DNA of 53,790 bases from Pseudomonadota bacterium (lineage in GTDB: Bacteria > Pseudomonadota > Alphaproteobacteria > Sphingomonadales > SMXR01): positions 1-53,790 of the forward strand of contig JADFJJ010000001.1 of assembly GCA_022566215.1 (NCBI GenBank). The letters run 5' to 3'. Shown here piece after piece: positions 37,027-48,372 of this stretch (positions within the stretch are counted from its first letter, which is position 1; each line of letters opens with the position of its first letter). The notes beneath the pieces were generated by a model. The model saw only the letters and a program-made list of their open reading frames with translations. It was not told the origin of the DNA and ran no database searches. The position numbers were made by a program, and so were the translations under genes.

Positions 37027-38637
37027 ATGGGCAAAGACTTAAAAAACTGGGATCCGGAAAATGAACAATTCTGGGCAAGCGAAGGCAAAAAAATAGCCAC
37101 CCGGAATTTATGGATTTCAATCCCGAGCCTGCTGTGCGGGTTTGCGGTTTGGTTGTACTGGGGCATCATCACCGTTCAGATGCTGAATTTGGGCTTTCTG
37201 TTTGAAAAATCGGATCTCTTTACCCTGGCGGCCATCGCCGGTTTGTCGGGGGCGACACTGCGCATCCCCTCAACTTTTTTCATAAGACTGGCGGGAGGGC
37301 GAAATACGATCTTTTTCACCACCGCGCTGTTAATGATTCCGGCAGTAGGAGTGGGTCTGGCCTTGATGGATCCATCAACCCCCCTCTGGCAGTTCCAGGT
37401 CCTGGCCCTATTGTCGGGCTTCGGTGGCGGCAACTTTGCCTCCTCGATGTCCAATATCAGCTTCTTTTTTCCGAAAAAGGTTCAGGGGCTATCGCTCGGC
37501 CTCAATGCCGGGCTAGGCAATTTCGGCGTCACCACTATGCAGGTCCTAGTGCCACTGGTCATGACCATGGGCGTTTTCAGCGGCGGGTCGTTGATTTTAG
37601 AAAGCACCAGCGGCACCCTGATCGGGAAAATCCCGGCCGGGTCCGAAGCTTGGATTCAGAACGCCGGATTTATCTGGCTGGTGTTCCTGATCCCGCTGGC
37701 GTTCGCCTCCTGGTTCGGCATGAACAACATCACTGCCAAGCACGTCTCGCCTGATATCGGATCGCCTTTAAGCTCTTTTTCAAAAATTTCCGGGATGCTG
37801 TTAATCGGTTTCATGACCGCCTCGGCCGGTCTCTGGATGATGCTTCCGGAAGCGACCGGCGGCTCGGGCTGGGACGTCAGCAAATGGATTGTCCTGCCGA
37901 TTGTAATTGTCGCTACGGTCTTTTTGCTGAAGCTGATCCCGGGTGATATCAACAAAAGCCTCAAGCGCCAGTATAAGATTTTCGATAACAAACACACTTG
38001 GGCGATGACGGTTATCTACACCATGACCTTCGGATCGTTTATCGGCTATTCGGCGGCATTTCCGCTGGCTATCAAGGTGATCTTTGGTTTCAGCCATGTC
38101 ATGGGTCCGGATGGCGTGATCGATCACTCTGTCGTCAACCCCAATGGTCCCAGCGCCCTGATGTTCGCCTGGATGGGCCCCTTTATCGGCGCCCTGATCC
38201 GGCCCGTGGGCGGCTGGATTTCCGACCGTATGGGCGGCGCCAAGGTGACTCAGATCATCTCGGTTGTGATGGTCGCCAGTGCTTTGGGGGCGGCCTATTA
38301 CATGCGCCAGGCCTATGCCTCGGCGACGCCGGAGGAATTCTTCCTGCCATTCTTTATCCTGTTCCTGATCCTGTTCGCCGCCACCGGCATTGGCAACGGC
38401 TCGACCTTTAGGACCATTGCGGTTGTCTTTGACAGGGAACAGGCAGGCCCGGTTCTTGGTTGGACCTCGGCGGTGGCGGCTTACGGCGCCTTTATCATCC
38501 CAAAGGTTTTCGGGGAGCAGATTACCGCCACAACCCCTGAATATGCGCTTTATGGATTCGCCATCTTTTATAGCATTTGCATCTTGATCAACTGGTGGTT
38601 CTACCTGCGCCCGAACGCGTATGTGAAAAACCCTTAG
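37027..38637 (+). CDS. narK: Second MFS nitrate/nitrite transporter, NarK family
   Basis: 536 aa; LAAIAGLSGATLRIPSTFFIRLAGGRNT, GGGNFASSMSNISFFFPKKVQGLSLGLNAGLGNFGVTTMQVLVP. Confidence 0.92.
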   Translation: MGKDLKNWDPENEQFWASEGKKIATRNLWISIPSLLCGFAVWLYWGIITVQMLNLGFLFEKSDLFTLAAIAGLSGATLRIPSTFFIRLAGGRNTIFFTTALLMIPAVGVGLALMDPSTPLWQFQVLALLSGFGGGNFASSMSNISFFFPKKVQGLSLGLNAGLGNFGVTTMQVLVPLVMTMGVFSGGSLILESTSGTLIGKIPAGSEAWIQNAGFIWLVFLIPLAFASWFGMNNITAKHVSPDIGSPLSSFSKISGMLLIGFMTASAGLWMMLPEATGGSGWDVSKWIVLPIVIVATVFLLKLIPGDINKSLKRQYKIFDNKHTWAMTVIYTMTFGSFIGYSAAFPLAIKVIFGFSHVMGPDGVIDHSVVNPNGPSALMFAWMGPFIGALIRPVGGWISDRMGGAKVTQIISVVMVASALGAAYYMRQAYASATPEEFFLPFFILFLILFAATGIGNGSTFRTIAVVFDREQAGPVLGWTSAVAAYGAFIIPKVFGEQITATTPEYALYGFAIFYSICILINWWFYLRPNAYVKNP

Positions 38638-38786
38638 GGGGCAACAAGGATCAAGAAAATGAGCCATGTTCTGGATCAATTGATGTTCTTAAAAATATGC
38701 TGACAGTTTTTCTGGCGGCGGGCGCTTATTTAAAATGCATGTCAATGCAATAAGCACATTGATTGATCTGCGACACTCTTTTTTGA

Positions 38787-38886
38787 CTTTGGCTTTGCTA
38801 CACTAGAAAATGGCAGTTTTCTTGGATTTGAATTACAGCGTATTTCCATATTTACATGAAATGTTGAGTTAATGTGACAATGCCTT
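38787..38886 (+). repeat. ~100-bp dispersed direct repeat, copy 2
   Basis: GGCTTTGCTACACTAGAAAATGGCAGTTTTCTTGGATTTGAATTACAGCGTATTTCCATATTTACATGAAATGTTGAGTTAATGTGACAATGCCTT. Confidence 0.85.
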
Positions 38887-39283
38887 CTAATTGAAGAAAG
38901 AAGAGAGTTTCTTCTCGGAAAGGATGGCTTAATTGCAGGGTTTAACATCGGGATAAACAATAGAGAGGATGCTGGTCAGGCTATTTTCTTTTGTCATATT
39001 CACCTACTACTCAGGCGAAGGGGTGATGTTGATAATCCCAGAGGTGGCGTTTAAGGAGTTATTCCTGAAAAGATGGGATATTAAAGCCGGCCCTTTTCCC
39101 TGTTATTCTCTGCTACACTAATTCCCAAATTGAAGAACTATCCTATTTTTCATGGGCTTGGTAAAAATTCGCCGCAGATAAACAATTATTTTCCTCCGTT
39201 TTCCTTGGATTACAGAAATTTTTCACGAGAGGTAAGTTCGGATGTGACTGCCCCCTCCGCCATCTAAAAAGGGGTCTGTATGA

Positions 39284-39646
39284 TCATCTTTTTCGCCGTG
39301 CGATCACAAGGCCATATATTACCATGTTGATGATGATGACAAAAACACCAACCCAGATTTGTATATCCCTGGTAATTTCACCGGGATAAATCAGTGGCAC
39401 AAGGTAGTACTCAATAAAGCCGCCAGAATAGCCTTCTTCGCCCGCTGTGATCCTCAAGCTTTTCTCGAGTGGCGTGAGCGGGCATCCCCAACCCTGGAAT
39501 TCAAGAAGCACACCCCAAACCGCAGCCGGGATGTGTGCATAAAGAATCCAGCGCCATTTCAGGACTAAAAGGCCTCCAGCCACCACAAAAATGACAAAGC
39601 TGAGGTGAAAAACCACTATTAAATCAGCTGCGATTGAGTGCCACAT
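39284..39646 (-). CDS. DUF2784-like membrane protein
   Basis: 120 aa: ADLIVVFHLSFVIFVVAGGLLVLKWRWILYAHIPAAVWGVLLEFQGWGCPLTPLEKSLR. Confidence 0.75.
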   Translation of the reverse strand: MWHSIAADLIVVFHLSFVIFVVAGGLLVLKWRWILYAHIPAAVWGVLLEFQGWGCPLTPLEKSLRITAGEEGYSGGFIEYYLVPLIYPGEITRDIQIWVGVFVIIINMVIYGLVIARRKR

Positions 39647-40504
39647 GAGAATAGGCCCTTATTTCTGGTCAAAACAAAATGTTCTTCATTGCTAACATAA
39701 TTTGAAGATTTTTGCTCTGAAACCCACCGTCCCCTCAACCTGATAGCATCAAACCGGCATAATTGCCGATTTTAGAAAATTGCTGTAAATTTCTTTTGGG
39801 GACAATAACAACGTAGGGATGTAGGTGATGAAAAAATTATCGGTTGCAGCAATTAGATTTCGTTTTCCTGACATATCCAGGCTGCTTCTTCTCGGGCTTT
39901 ATACTTTGACTTTTTATCTGGCGCCGGTGTTGTCACTTTCCTCAAAGCCGGAAGAAGTAAAATATTCGAGCTCCGGTAATCACCATTTTATTAACGCATT
40001 CGACAACTATTTTGAATTTGGGGATTATTGAAAAGGGCTGACATCTTTGTGCAGCTTAGGGACGGTTGCGTTTTCTGGGAGTAAGTAAAGCCAACCTTAG
40101 AATACAATCCGGCCGAAAACTTTTTGTGCGACGCTGATTAAATATGATCCGGCCATGCTGGCTGAGACCGTTGCGGGCGCCGAGATTGCCCGGACCCGGG
40201 CCGAGTCTGATTTCCCGATCATCAGAAACTCCCTAGATGAAGCTTTTGAAAATGTCTTTTCCATCTTTACCGGTCTCAACAAGGCGTTGATCGGATTCTT
40301 GCTAATGGCGCTTTTAATTGTCTGGGTTACTGTTGCCGGACACGTTTTTTCGGTAGCCAAAAACCTCCCATCGAATACCCTTCGTAATGAATAGCATTGT
40401 TGTAAATCTTTGCCCTGAGTGCAGCTCTTTTTAAAATTATAAAACAGCTCTTTCCATCGGAGCCAAAGGATTATAAAAAATAGCTGGAAAAAGCGTCAGT
40501 TTTC

Positions 40505-41104
40505 TTGCTATCAAAGGTCAAAAGAGGGAGAAGGCCCGTGGGGAAACCAGGAATGAGAAATATATTGATCGGCGCTATTATTATGGTCGCCGGATATTTG
40601 CTTAAAACTCAGTTTAATGACTGGGGTTTAAGTTTTCTTTATTACGTTTTTGAGGTTGGCGGACTTTTGATTTTTGCCCTTGGGGTGAAAACATTTTTCC
40701 AGGACAAGGGGAAGAGCGATGATGACCGGGCCGAGGAACACACGAATTTGAGAAACGAGGTTCTTTTGAAAACCCTGGCCAGGATGACTTACGCCGACAG
40801 CAATACCAAAGCAGTGGAAGTGCAGGCGGTTCAGAAGATTTATAAAAAAGCCACGGGGAAAAACATCACCGGGCCTGAAGTCAGAGTTGCCGCGCGCGGT
40901 GATTTGCACGAATCAAAAGGTTTTTCCAGATATCTTGCCGGCGTTAGGGATAAAATCTCGATGGAGGATAAAACCTTCATTATCAAGGCTATGGGCGATG
41001 TGGTTAAGGCTGATGGCTCAGTCAGCCCGGGTGAGGTGATTTTCTTTGACGAGGTGGGTAAAGCTTTCAGGTTAAATCCTTCAGAAATAGTCGACCTGAA
41101 ATAA
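40505..41104 (+). CDS. TerB/DjlA-like domain protein with N-terminal membrane segments
   Basis: 199 aa; two hydrophobic segments, then LARMTYADSNTKAVEVQAVQKIYKKATG...IIKAMGDVVKADGSVSPGEVIFFDEVGKAFRL. Confidence 0.7.
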   Translation: MLSKVKRGRRPVGKPGMRNILIGAIIMVAGYLLKTQFNDWGLSFLYYVFEVGGLLIFALGVKTFFQDKGKSDDDRAEEHTNLRNEVLLKTLARMTYADSNTKAVEVQAVQKIYKKATGKNITGPEVRVAARGDLHESKGFSRYLAGVRDKISMEDKTFIIKAMGDVVKADGSVSPGEVIFFDEVGKAFRLNPSEIVDLK

Positions 41105-41130
41105 ACGGCTTCGAATTAATAACTGACAGG

Positions 41131-41168
41131 ACGGCCCGGCGCATTTTTCCGGGCCGTTTTTTATTTTT
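41131..41168 (+). terminator. Rho-independent terminator
   Basis: ACGGCCCGG-CGCATTTTT-CCGGGCCGT followed by TTTTTTATTTTT; 9-bp perfect stem. Confidence 0.85.
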
Positions 41169-41177
41169 AGGGCTTTC

Positions 41178-41206
41178 TTGACTTTAAACATGGTTTAAGC
41201 TTAAAC
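41178..41206 (+). promoter_or_regulatory. Promoter/operator: -35-like TTGACT plus perfect palindrome GTTTAAGCTTAAAC (41193-41206), candidate MarR site
   Basis: 14-bp self-complementary sequence overlapping a putative promoter just upstream of the 41232 CDS; a MarR gene is in the same operon. Confidence 0.55.
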
Positions 41207-41231
41207 TATATTTGTTCCAGGAGGACGAGCC

Positions 41232-43535
41232 ATGAAAATAGCCATCATAGGCGGCGGACCGGCGGGTCTTTATTTTGCCATTTCCATGAAACTCAGAAAA
41301 CCCGACTGTGAAGTTGAGATTTTTGAGCGCAACAAACCGGGCGATACTTTTGGCTGGGGGATAGTGTTTTCCGACCAGACGCTGGAGAATTTAGAAGCCA
41401 ACGATCCAAAAAGCGCTGAAGAAATGGCTGACAATTTTGCCCATTGGGACGACATTGACGTTCATTTCAAGGGAGAGGTCATCACCTCAGGCGGCCACGG
41501 GTTTATTGGTATCGGCCGTCTCAGGCTTCTGGAAATTCTCCAGGCGCGGGCAAAGGAGCTTGGGGTTAACCTTCATTTCGAACAGGAGATTGAGCCCGAA
41601 GACCTGGAAACCCGCTTCAAAGGGTATGACCTGATCATCGCTGCCGATGGAATCAACAGCAAAATCCGCATCGCTTATGAAAAAGAGTTTCAAGTTGACC
41701 GCGAGGTTCGGAAAAGCAAGTTCGTTTGGCTCGGCGTAAAAAAAGTGTTTAAGGCTTTCACCTTTATTTTCAAGGAAACCGAAAACGGCCTGATCTGGGT
41801 TCATGCCTACCGGTTCGACAAGGACACCTCCACTTTTATCGCTGAATGTTCGCCCGGGACTTGGAAAAATTTCGGCTTTGATAAAATGAACCCGGATGAA
41901 ACCAGCCGCGCGCTTGAGGAGCTGTTTACTGAATACCTCGACGGCCAAACCCTCATCAACAATGCCAAGCATTTGCGGAGTTCAGTGTGGCTGAACTTCA
42001 CCCGGATCTTAAGTGAGAAATGGTACCACAAGAACATCATCCTCCTCGGTGATGCGGCGCACACCGCACATTTCTCGATCGGTTCGGGAACCAAGCTCGG
42101 CTTTGAGGACGCGATCAAGCTGGCCGACGTTCTAACCACCTCAAAACTCCCACTGCTTGAGGCTTTGAAGCAATATCAGGAAGAACGCCATCTTGAGGTC
42201 ATCAAACTGCAATCGGCTGCCAGGAATTCCACCGAATGGTTCGAAAACGTTGAGCGCTATATTGATTTCGAGCCAACCCAGTTCGCCTACTCCCTTTTGA
42301 CCCGGAGCCAAAGGGTCAGCCATGAAAACCTTAGGCTTCGCGACCGGGATTGGCTGGAAGGGGTGGAAAAATGGTTCGCCAATCGCGCCTTCGGGAAAGC
42401 CGTCAACAAGCCGGTGCCGCCAATGTTCACACCCTTTAAGCTAAAGGACATGGAACTTAAAAATCGCATCGTGGTCTCACCCATGTGTATGTATTCCGCC
42501 GAAGACGGCCTGGTGAATGATTTCCATTTTGTCCATTACGGCTCGCGGGCCACTGGCGGCGCGGGCCTTGTTTATACGGAAATGACCGATATTTCGGCAG
42601 ACGGGCGCATCAGTCCCGGGTGCGCCGGGCTTTATAATGATGAGCACGTAAAAGCATGGAAACGGATTGTCGACTATGTCCACTATCATACCGGGGCCAA
42701 AATGGTGATTCAGCTGGCACACGCCGGGCGGAAAGGCTCCACCAAGCTGGTATGGGAAGGGATGGATGAGCCGCTGGATGACGGCAACTGGCCCCTGCTC
42801 GGACCCTCCCCAGTCCCCTGGGCCGAGGCCAACCAGGTTCCCCGCGCTATGACCCGGGATGATATGGATAAGGTCCGCGATGATTTTGTTGCCGCCACCA
42901 GACGGGCGATCGAGTGCGGGTTTGATATGGTCGAACTCCACGCCGCCCATGGTTATTTGCTCTCTTCCTTTATCACCCCGGTTTCAAATCAGCGGAATGA
43001 TGAATACGGCGGCTCCCTGGAAAACCGGCTTCGTTACCCCTTGGAGGTTTTCCGCGCCATGCGAGCTGTGTGGCCGGAAGAAAAGCCGATGTCAGTTCGG
43101 ATTTCAGCCACCGACTGGATTGGTGACAAGGGGGTTACGGCTGAAGATGCGGCTGTGATCGCCCGTGCCTTCAAGGATGCCGGCGCCGATATCATTGATG
43201 TGTCCGCCGGCCAAACCACCCCGGAGGCCAGACCGGTTTACGGGCGGATGTTCCAGACGCCTTTTTCCGACAAAATCAGGAATGAGGAAGAGTGCGCCAC
43301 CATGGCGGTCGGCAACATATATGAGGTTGATCACGTCAACTCGATCCTGATGGCCGGGCGCGCCGACCTTTGTGTTTTGGCCAGGCCCCATTTGATGGAC
43401 CCTTACTGGACGTTTCGCGCTGCCGCCGAACTTGGCTACCGTGATATCGACATCCCGCCGCAGTACTCTTCAGGCTTTGATCAGCTTGAGCGCAACCTTG
43501 CCCGCCAGGCGGACATGATGGTGATGAAGGCATGA
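41232..43535 (+). CDS. abmA: Bifunctional FAD monooxygenase/old-yellow-enzyme reductase, probable 2-aminobenzoyl-CoA monooxygenase/reductase (salicylyl-CoA 5-hydroxylase family)
   Basis: 767 aa fusion: [34 protein letters not shown]...[14 protein letters not shown] plus [43 protein letters not shown]. Confidence 0.87.
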   Translation: MKIAIIGGGPAGLYFAISMKLRKPDCEVEIFERNKPGDTFGWGIVFSDQTLENLEANDPKSAEEMADNFAHWDDIDVHFKGEVITSGGHGFIGIGRLRLLEILQARAKELGVNLHFEQEIEPEDLETRFKGYDLIIAADGINSKIRIAYEKEFQVDREVRKSKFVWLGVKKVFKAFTFIFKETENGLIWVHAYRFDKDTSTFIAECSPGTWKNFGFDKMNPDETSRALEELFTEYLDGQTLINNAKHLRSSVWLNFTRILSEKWYHKNIILLGDAAHTAHFSIGSGTKLGFEDAIKLADVLTTSKLPLLEALKQYQEERHLEVIKLQSAARNSTEWFENVERYIDFEPTQFAYSLLTRSQRVSHENLRLRDRDWLEGVEKWFANRAFGKAVNKPVPPMFTPFKLKDMELKNRIVVSPMCMYSAEDGLVNDFHFVHYGSRATGGAGLVYTEMTDISADGRISPGCAGLYNDEHVKAWKRIVDYVHYHTGAKMVIQLAHAGRKGSTKLVWEGMDEPLDDGNWPLLGPSPVPWAEANQVPRAMTRDDMDKVRDDFVAATRRAIECGFDMVELHAAHGYLLSSFITPVSNQRNDEYGGSLENRLRYPLEVFRAMRAVWPEEKPMSVRISATDWIGDKGVTAEDAAVIARAFKDAGADIIDVSAGQTTPEARPVYGRMFQTPFSDKIRNEEECATMAVGNIYEVDHVNSILMAGRADLCVLARPHLMDPYWTFRAAAELGYRDIDIPPQYSSGFDQLERNLARQADMMVMKA

Positions 43536-44293
43536 ACGACTTTTCCAAACATCATGTCCTGATCACTGGCGGCGGTGGTGGTATCGGCCTGGCCATTGCA
43601 AAGGATTTTGCCGCCAGAGGCGCACACGTCAGCATTACCGGGCGTAATGAAAAGAAGCTTGAGGAAGCAGCTAAAACGTTGGCCAATAGCCAGTGGGCGG
43701 TGATGGACGTAAGCGATGAGGCCTCGGTAAAGAAGGCGCTTGCGGAATTGACTGAAAAATTTGGGCCGGTGACAATCCTCGTCAACAATGCCGGGATTGC
43801 CGCTTCCGCCCCGCTTGCCAAGATGGATCTGGAGCACTGGCAAAAAATGCTCGATGTTAACCTGACCGGGGCGTTCCTGGTAACCAGGGAGGTCGGCCCC
43901 GCCATGCAAAAACGAAAAGCCGGGCGGATTATCAATATCGCCAGTATCGCGGGATTGGAGGGCCTGGCCTACACTTCCGCCTATTGTGCTTCCAAGCATG
44001 GGCTGGTGGGCTTTACCCGCGCGCTGGCCGATGAGCTCAAAAAAGATTCGGTGACCGTGAACGCGGTTTGCCCTGGCTTTACCCGAACTGGAATGGTTGA
44101 CCGTGCCGCCGAGAACATTATGGCGAAAACCGGAATGAGCCGCGGCCAGGCGCTGGCGGAACTTGTTAAACTGAACGCTGGCGGGCGCATGATTGAACCG
44201 GAGGAGGTGGCCAAGGTTGTCCTGGAACTGGCCTCGGACGAAGCGGCGGACAAGACCGGGTTGACCATTCCCATCACCGGGGAGGATAGTTAA
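43532..44293 (+). CDS. Short-chain dehydrogenase/3-oxoacyl-ACP reductase family
   Basis: 253 aa; [46 protein letters not shown]. Confidence 0.9.
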   Translation: MNDFSKHHVLITGGGGGIGLAIAKDFAARGAHVSITGRNEKKLEEAAKTLANSQWAVMDVSDEASVKKALAELTEKFGPVTILVNNAGIAASAPLAKMDLEHWQKMLDVNLTGAFLVTREVGPAMQKRKAGRIINIASIAGLEGLAYTSAYCASKHGLVGFTRALADELKKDSVTVNAVCPGFTRTGMVDRAAENIMAKTGMSRGQALAELVKLNAGGRMIEPEEVAKVVLELASDEAADKTGLTIPITGEDS

Positions 44294-44294
44294 C

Positions 44295-44786
44295 ATGCCA
44301 TTATCCCCGGTCATGGAAAGGGAAGAAATCCCGGCCGGTAAGGAGGCGCTTCGGTTGTGGTTGCAGCTGCTGACCCTGACAACCATGGTGGAGAAAAAAA
44401 TCCGCCGAAAATTAAGCGACGAATTTGAAACCACCCTGCCGCGCTTCGATGTAATGGCGACGCTTGATCGCACAAATGGCAAAATGACCATGGGTGAACT
44501 TTCCAAAAAGCTCCTGGTTTCCAAGGGCAACGTCACCTGGGTAGTATCATCTCTGGTAAACCAGGGGTTGGTCAAAAGGGAGCAAGGCAAAAATGACAAG
44601 CGCACCCATTACCTGAGCCTGACGGTCAAGGGCCGGCGCGAATTTGAAGCCCAGGCCAGAGCCCACAGAAGATGGGTAATGGATATTTTTTCCGGTTTGA
44701 ATGAACAGGAAATGATTAAAATGACCAAAAAGCTTTCAAAACTGAAAGAGGCCGCGAAACTCAACCAAACGGGGAAAAAGGCATGA
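44295..44786 (+). CDS. MarR family transcriptional regulator
   Basis: 163 aa; [76 protein letters not shown]. Confidence 0.9.
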   Translation: MPLSPVMEREEIPAGKEALRLWLQLLTLTTMVEKKIRRKLSDEFETTLPRFDVMATLDRTNGKMTMGELSKKLLVSKGNVTWVVSSLVNQGLVKREQGKNDKRTHYLSLTVKGRREFEAQARAHRRWVMDIFSGLNEQEMIKMTKKLSKLKEAAKLNQTGKKA

Positions 44787-45592
44787 ACCCTGAAACTTAC
44801 AATGCGAAACATTTCAAATGGGATTTTCGTGATGGCATCGCAACCATCACCCTGAATCGCCCGGAAAAAAAGAACCCGCTGACGTTCGAATCCTACGCTG
44901 AGCTTCGGGATACCTTCCGCGCGCTTGGCGAAAACCGCACTGTAAGGGCCGTAATCCTGACCGGTGCCGGGGGAAACTTCTGCTCCGGCGGTGACGTCCA
45001 CGAAATTATCGGCCCACTGGTCAAAATGGACCATAAAGAACTGCTGGACTTTACCCAAATGACCGGCGATGTGGTCAAAGCCATGCTGCACAGCGCCCAG
45101 CCTATTATAGCCGCTGTGGATGGTATTTGCGTTGGCGCGGGAGCAATTCTGGCGATGGCCTCAGACATCCGCCTTGCGACGCCCGAGGCCAAGACCGCAT
45201 TCCTCTTTAATAAAGTCGGCCTTGCCGGGTGTGACATGGGAGCATGCGCGATGCTGCCCCGGATCATCGGCCAGGGCCGTGCGGCAGAGCTCCTCTATCT
45301 CGGCCGTGTCATGTCAGCGGAGGAAGGCTTTGACTGGGGCTTTTTCAATCGCCTAGTTAAAACCGAAGATTTGATGGCGGAAACAAGGACTTTCGCCGAA
45401 AAAATCGCCAAAGGGCCACCGCTTGCCAACAGCGTAACCAAGAAGCAGTTGCTGCGGGAGTGGGACATGGGCTTGCTGGAAGCTATTGACGAGGAAGCAG
45501 TTGAGCAGGCGAAGTTGATGAAAACAAACGATTTCCGGCGTGCTTATGAGGCATTTGTCAAAAAGGAAAAGCCGGAATTCAAGGGAGACTAG
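44783..45592 (+). CDS. Enoyl-CoA hydratase/isomerase family protein
   Basis: 269 aa; [55 protein letters not shown]. Confidence 0.9.
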   Translation: MNPETYNAKHFKWDFRDGIATITLNRPEKKNPLTFESYAELRDTFRALGENRTVRAVILTGAGGNFCSGGDVHEIIGPLVKMDHKELLDFTQMTGDVVKAMLHSAQPIIAAVDGICVGAGAILAMASDIRLATPEAKTAFLFNKVGLAGCDMGACAMLPRIIGQGRAAELLYLGRVMSAEEGFDWGFFNRLVKTEDLMAETRTFAEKIAKGPPLANSVTKKQLLREWDMGLLEAIDEEAVEQAKLMKTNDFRRAYEAFVKKEKPEFKGD

Positions 45593-45595
45593 GAC

Positions 45596-46762
45596 ATGCA
45601 CGATTATCTGAACTGGCCTTTTTTTGAGAACCACCACCGGGTTTTAGCCCAGGATATTGACGCTTGGGCAGACCAGACCCTGACCCCCTTGGCTGGAAAG
45701 GCGGAAGGCGATGTCGATGACTTGTGCAAGACCCTGGTCGGCGAACTGAGCAAGGGCGGCTGGCTGGATTACGTTGTCCCGAAAGCGTATGGCGGGAAAT
45801 TTGAGGAGTTTGACGTTCGCTCGCTTTGTATTATCCGCGAAACCCTGGCCCGGCATTTAGGCCTCGCGGATTTCACCTTCGCCCTGCAGGGACTTGGTTC
45901 CGGCGCCATAACGCTGTTTGGAACCAATGACCAGAAGCAAAAATACCTGCCTGATGTCAGGGGGGCCAAGAAAATTGCCGCCTTTGCGCTGACCGAACCA
46001 AAAGCTGGATCAGACGCCGCCAACCTTTCAATGACGGCCAAGGAAATGGGTGACCATTATATTCTCGACGGCCAGAAGACCCTGATTTCGAACGGCGGCA
46101 TTGCTGATTACTACACTGTCTTTGCCCGCACCGGTGAGGCCGATGGCGCCAAGGGCATCAGTGCCTTTTTGGTTGACGCTGATACCCCCGGACTTGAAGT
46201 GGCTGAGCGGATAGAAGTGATGGCCCCGCATCCACTGGCACGCCTGAAATTTTCAGGCGTCAAGGTTCCAAAGGAAAACCTTATAGGGAAGCCGGGAGAG
46301 GGGTTCAAGGTGGCGATGGCAACCCTTGATGTGTTCCGGATTTCTGTGGCGGCCGCGGCGCTCGGTTTTGCCAAGTGCGGGCTGATCAAGGCCGGCAAGC
46401 GGGCGAAAAGCCGAAAAATGTTTGGCGTCCCAATGTCGGAATTGCAAATGCTGCAGGCGATGCTGGCAGAAATGGTTATGGATGTCGAGGCCTCGGCGCT
46501 TCTGATCTACCGCGCCGCGTGGAAGCGCGACGTTAAAAAAGTCCGCGTCACCAAGGAAGCCGCAATGGCCAAACTGTTCGCGACCGAAGCGGCGCAAAGG
46601 GTGGTCGACAAAGCGGTCCAAATCTGGGGAGGCATGGGGGTGGTGAAGGGCCAGACGGTCGAGCACCTTTACCGAGAGGTCCGCGCGCTTCGTATCTACG
46701 AGGGGGCATCAGAAGTTCAGAAGATCATCATTGCCCGGAAGTTCCTTGAGAGCTTGAAGTAA
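45596..46762 (+). CDS. Acyl-CoA dehydrogenase
   Basis: 388 aa; AFALTEPKAGSDAANLSMTA, QIWGGMGVVKGQTVEHLYREVRALRIYEGASEVQKIIIARKFL. Confidence 0.92.
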   Translation: MHDYLNWPFFENHHRVLAQDIDAWADQTLTPLAGKAEGDVDDLCKTLVGELSKGGWLDYVVPKAYGGKFEEFDVRSLCIIRETLARHLGLADFTFALQGLGSGAITLFGTNDQKQKYLPDVRGAKKIAAFALTEPKAGSDAANLSMTAKEMGDHYILDGQKTLISNGGIADYYTVFARTGEADGAKGISAFLVDADTPGLEVAERIEVMAPHPLARLKFSGVKVPKENLIGKPGEGFKVAMATLDVFRISVAAAALGFAKCGLIKAGKRAKSRKMFGVPMSELQMLQAMLAEMVMDVEASALLIYRAAWKRDVKKVRVTKEAAMAKLFATEAAQRVVDKAVQIWGGMGVVKGQTVEHLYREVRALRIYEGASEVQKIIIARKFLESLK

Positions 46763-48370
46763 ATGGCTGCAATCAAGACCGCATTGAGAGACACCTTTGT
46801 CATTGATAACCTGCCGTCACAAGAGGCGTGGCCGGATCTGGTATTCGACGTTCCAGAGGTTAAGTATCCGGAATATTTGAACGTTGCTTCAGCGCTTCTG
46901 AAAAATGATCCGGCCGGTATTGCCATTCGCTCAGAAGGGCAGACCTGGACGTACCGGGAAGTGGATGAAATCTCCAATAAAATCGCCCGGGTGCTAGTTG
47001 AGAACATGAGATTGGTCCCCGGCAACCGGGTTCTACTCCGCGCTCCCAACAGTCCGATGATGGCGGCTTGCTGGCTTGCGGTCCTCAAAGCCGGAGGGGT
47101 GGTGGTCGCAACCATGCCGTTGTTGCGTTCGGTTGAACTTTTTAAGGTTCTCGAAAAAGCCAGGGTCAGTCACGCGCTCTGTGATTCCCGGATGATGAAC
47201 GAGCTTCTGGATGCCAAGGCCAAAAGCAAAACCCTTCGAACCATCATGACCTTTGAAGACGGCGACCTTGAGCAGCAGATGAAGAGTAAACCAAGTGATT
47301 TTGATGCGCTCAAAACTTACTCCCACGACCCGGCGATCCTGGCCTTTACGTCGGGAACCACCGGAAAACCCAAAGCGTGTATTCATTTCCACAGCGACGT
47401 CATGGCGATGGCCGATACCTTTTCGCGCTATATTCTAAAGCCTGAAGGCGATGAGGTTTTTGCCGGCACACCGCCGCTGTCTTTTACCTTCGGGCTGGGA
47501 GGAATGCTTGTGTTTCCATTCGCGGTTGGCGCCTCGTCTGTCTTAAACTCTGCAAAAGGGATCGAGGCGATGGCAAGGGATATCGAAACCTTCAAGGTGA
47601 CGACTCTGTTCACATCGCCAACCGCTTACCGGGCGTTGCTTGGATTTACAGGCAAGTACGATTTCAGTTCCCTGAAAAAATGCGTCAGTGCCGGGGAAAC
47701 TCTTTCGAAAGTCACTTCAGATGCGTGGTTAAAGGCGACCGGGGTTCGCCCGATTGACGGAATTGGCTCGACCGAAATGATCCATATCTTCATTTCGGCC
47801 TCAGGTGATGATATCCGCCCCGGGGCAACCGGAAAGCCGGTGCCGGGGTTCAGGGCTGCGATCCTGGATGATAATTATGAACCGCTGCCGCCGGGAAATA
47901 CTGGCTTCCTTGGCATCAAGGGACCCATCGGATGCCGCTATCTCGATGATCAGCGGCAAAGCGATTACGTCAAAGGCGGCTGGAACGTGACAGGAGATAT
48001 TTTTCGCCAGGACAGGGATGATTATTTCTGGTTCAAGTCGCGCTCAGACGACATAATCATCTCTAGCGGTTACAATATCTCAGGGCCCGAGGTTGAGGAT
48101 TCACTTCTTGCCCATGAAGCTGTTTTTGAATGCGCAGTGGTGGCGTCTCCAGATGAAAAGCGCGGATCGATCGTCAAGGCCTTTGTGGTGTTGGAAAACA
48201 GCACCGACGCCTCGGACGAAACGGTCAAAGCATTACAAGATCATGTCAAGGCGACCATTGCGCCTTACAAGTACCCGCGCACGATCGAATTTTTAAAGAA
48301 GCTTCCAAAAACCGAAACCGGCAAAATCCAACGCTTCAAACTGCGCGCAAAAGAGGCCGGAAAGGACTGA
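46763..48370 (+). CDS. Aryl-CoA ligase, probable 2-aminobenzoate-CoA ligase (benzoate-CoA ligase family)
   Basis: 535 aa ANL enzyme; LPSQEAWPDLVFDVPEVKYPEYLNVA, ILAFTSGTTGKPKACIHFHSDV, IGSTEMIHIFIS, KLPKTETGKIQRFKLR. Confidence 0.83.
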   Translation: MAAIKTALRDTFVIDNLPSQEAWPDLVFDVPEVKYPEYLNVASALLKNDPAGIAIRSEGQTWTYREVDEISNKIARVLVENMRLVPGNRVLLRAPNSPMMAACWLAVLKAGGVVVATMPLLRSVELFKVLEKARVSHALCDSRMMNELLDAKAKSKTLRTIMTFEDGDLEQQMKSKPSDFDALKTYSHDPAILAFTSGTTGKPKACIHFHSDVMAMADTFSRYILKPEGDEVFAGTPPLSFTFGLGGMLVFPFAVGASSVLNSAKGIEAMARDIETFKVTTLFTSPTAYRALLGFTGKYDFSSLKKCVSAGETLSKVTSDAWLKATGVRPIDGIGSTEMIHIFISASGDDIRPGATGKPVPGFRAAILDDNYEPLPPGNTGFLGIKGPIGCRYLDDQRQSDYVKGGWNVTGDIFRQDRDDYFWFKSRSDDIIISSGYNISGPEVEDSLLAHEAVFECAVVASPDEKRGSIVKAFVVLENSTDASDETVKALQDHVKATIAPYKYPRTIEFLKKLPKTETGKIQRFKLRAKEAGKD

Positions 48371-48372
48371 TC

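Noticed and set aside
37801-38679. 292-aa - strand ORF overlapping the second narK
   Set aside because: Low-complexity antisense translation; narK is clear on the + strand.
43481-44605. 374-aa - strand ORF over the SDR and marR genes
   Set aside because: Antisense to two well-supported CDSs; no coherent protein family.
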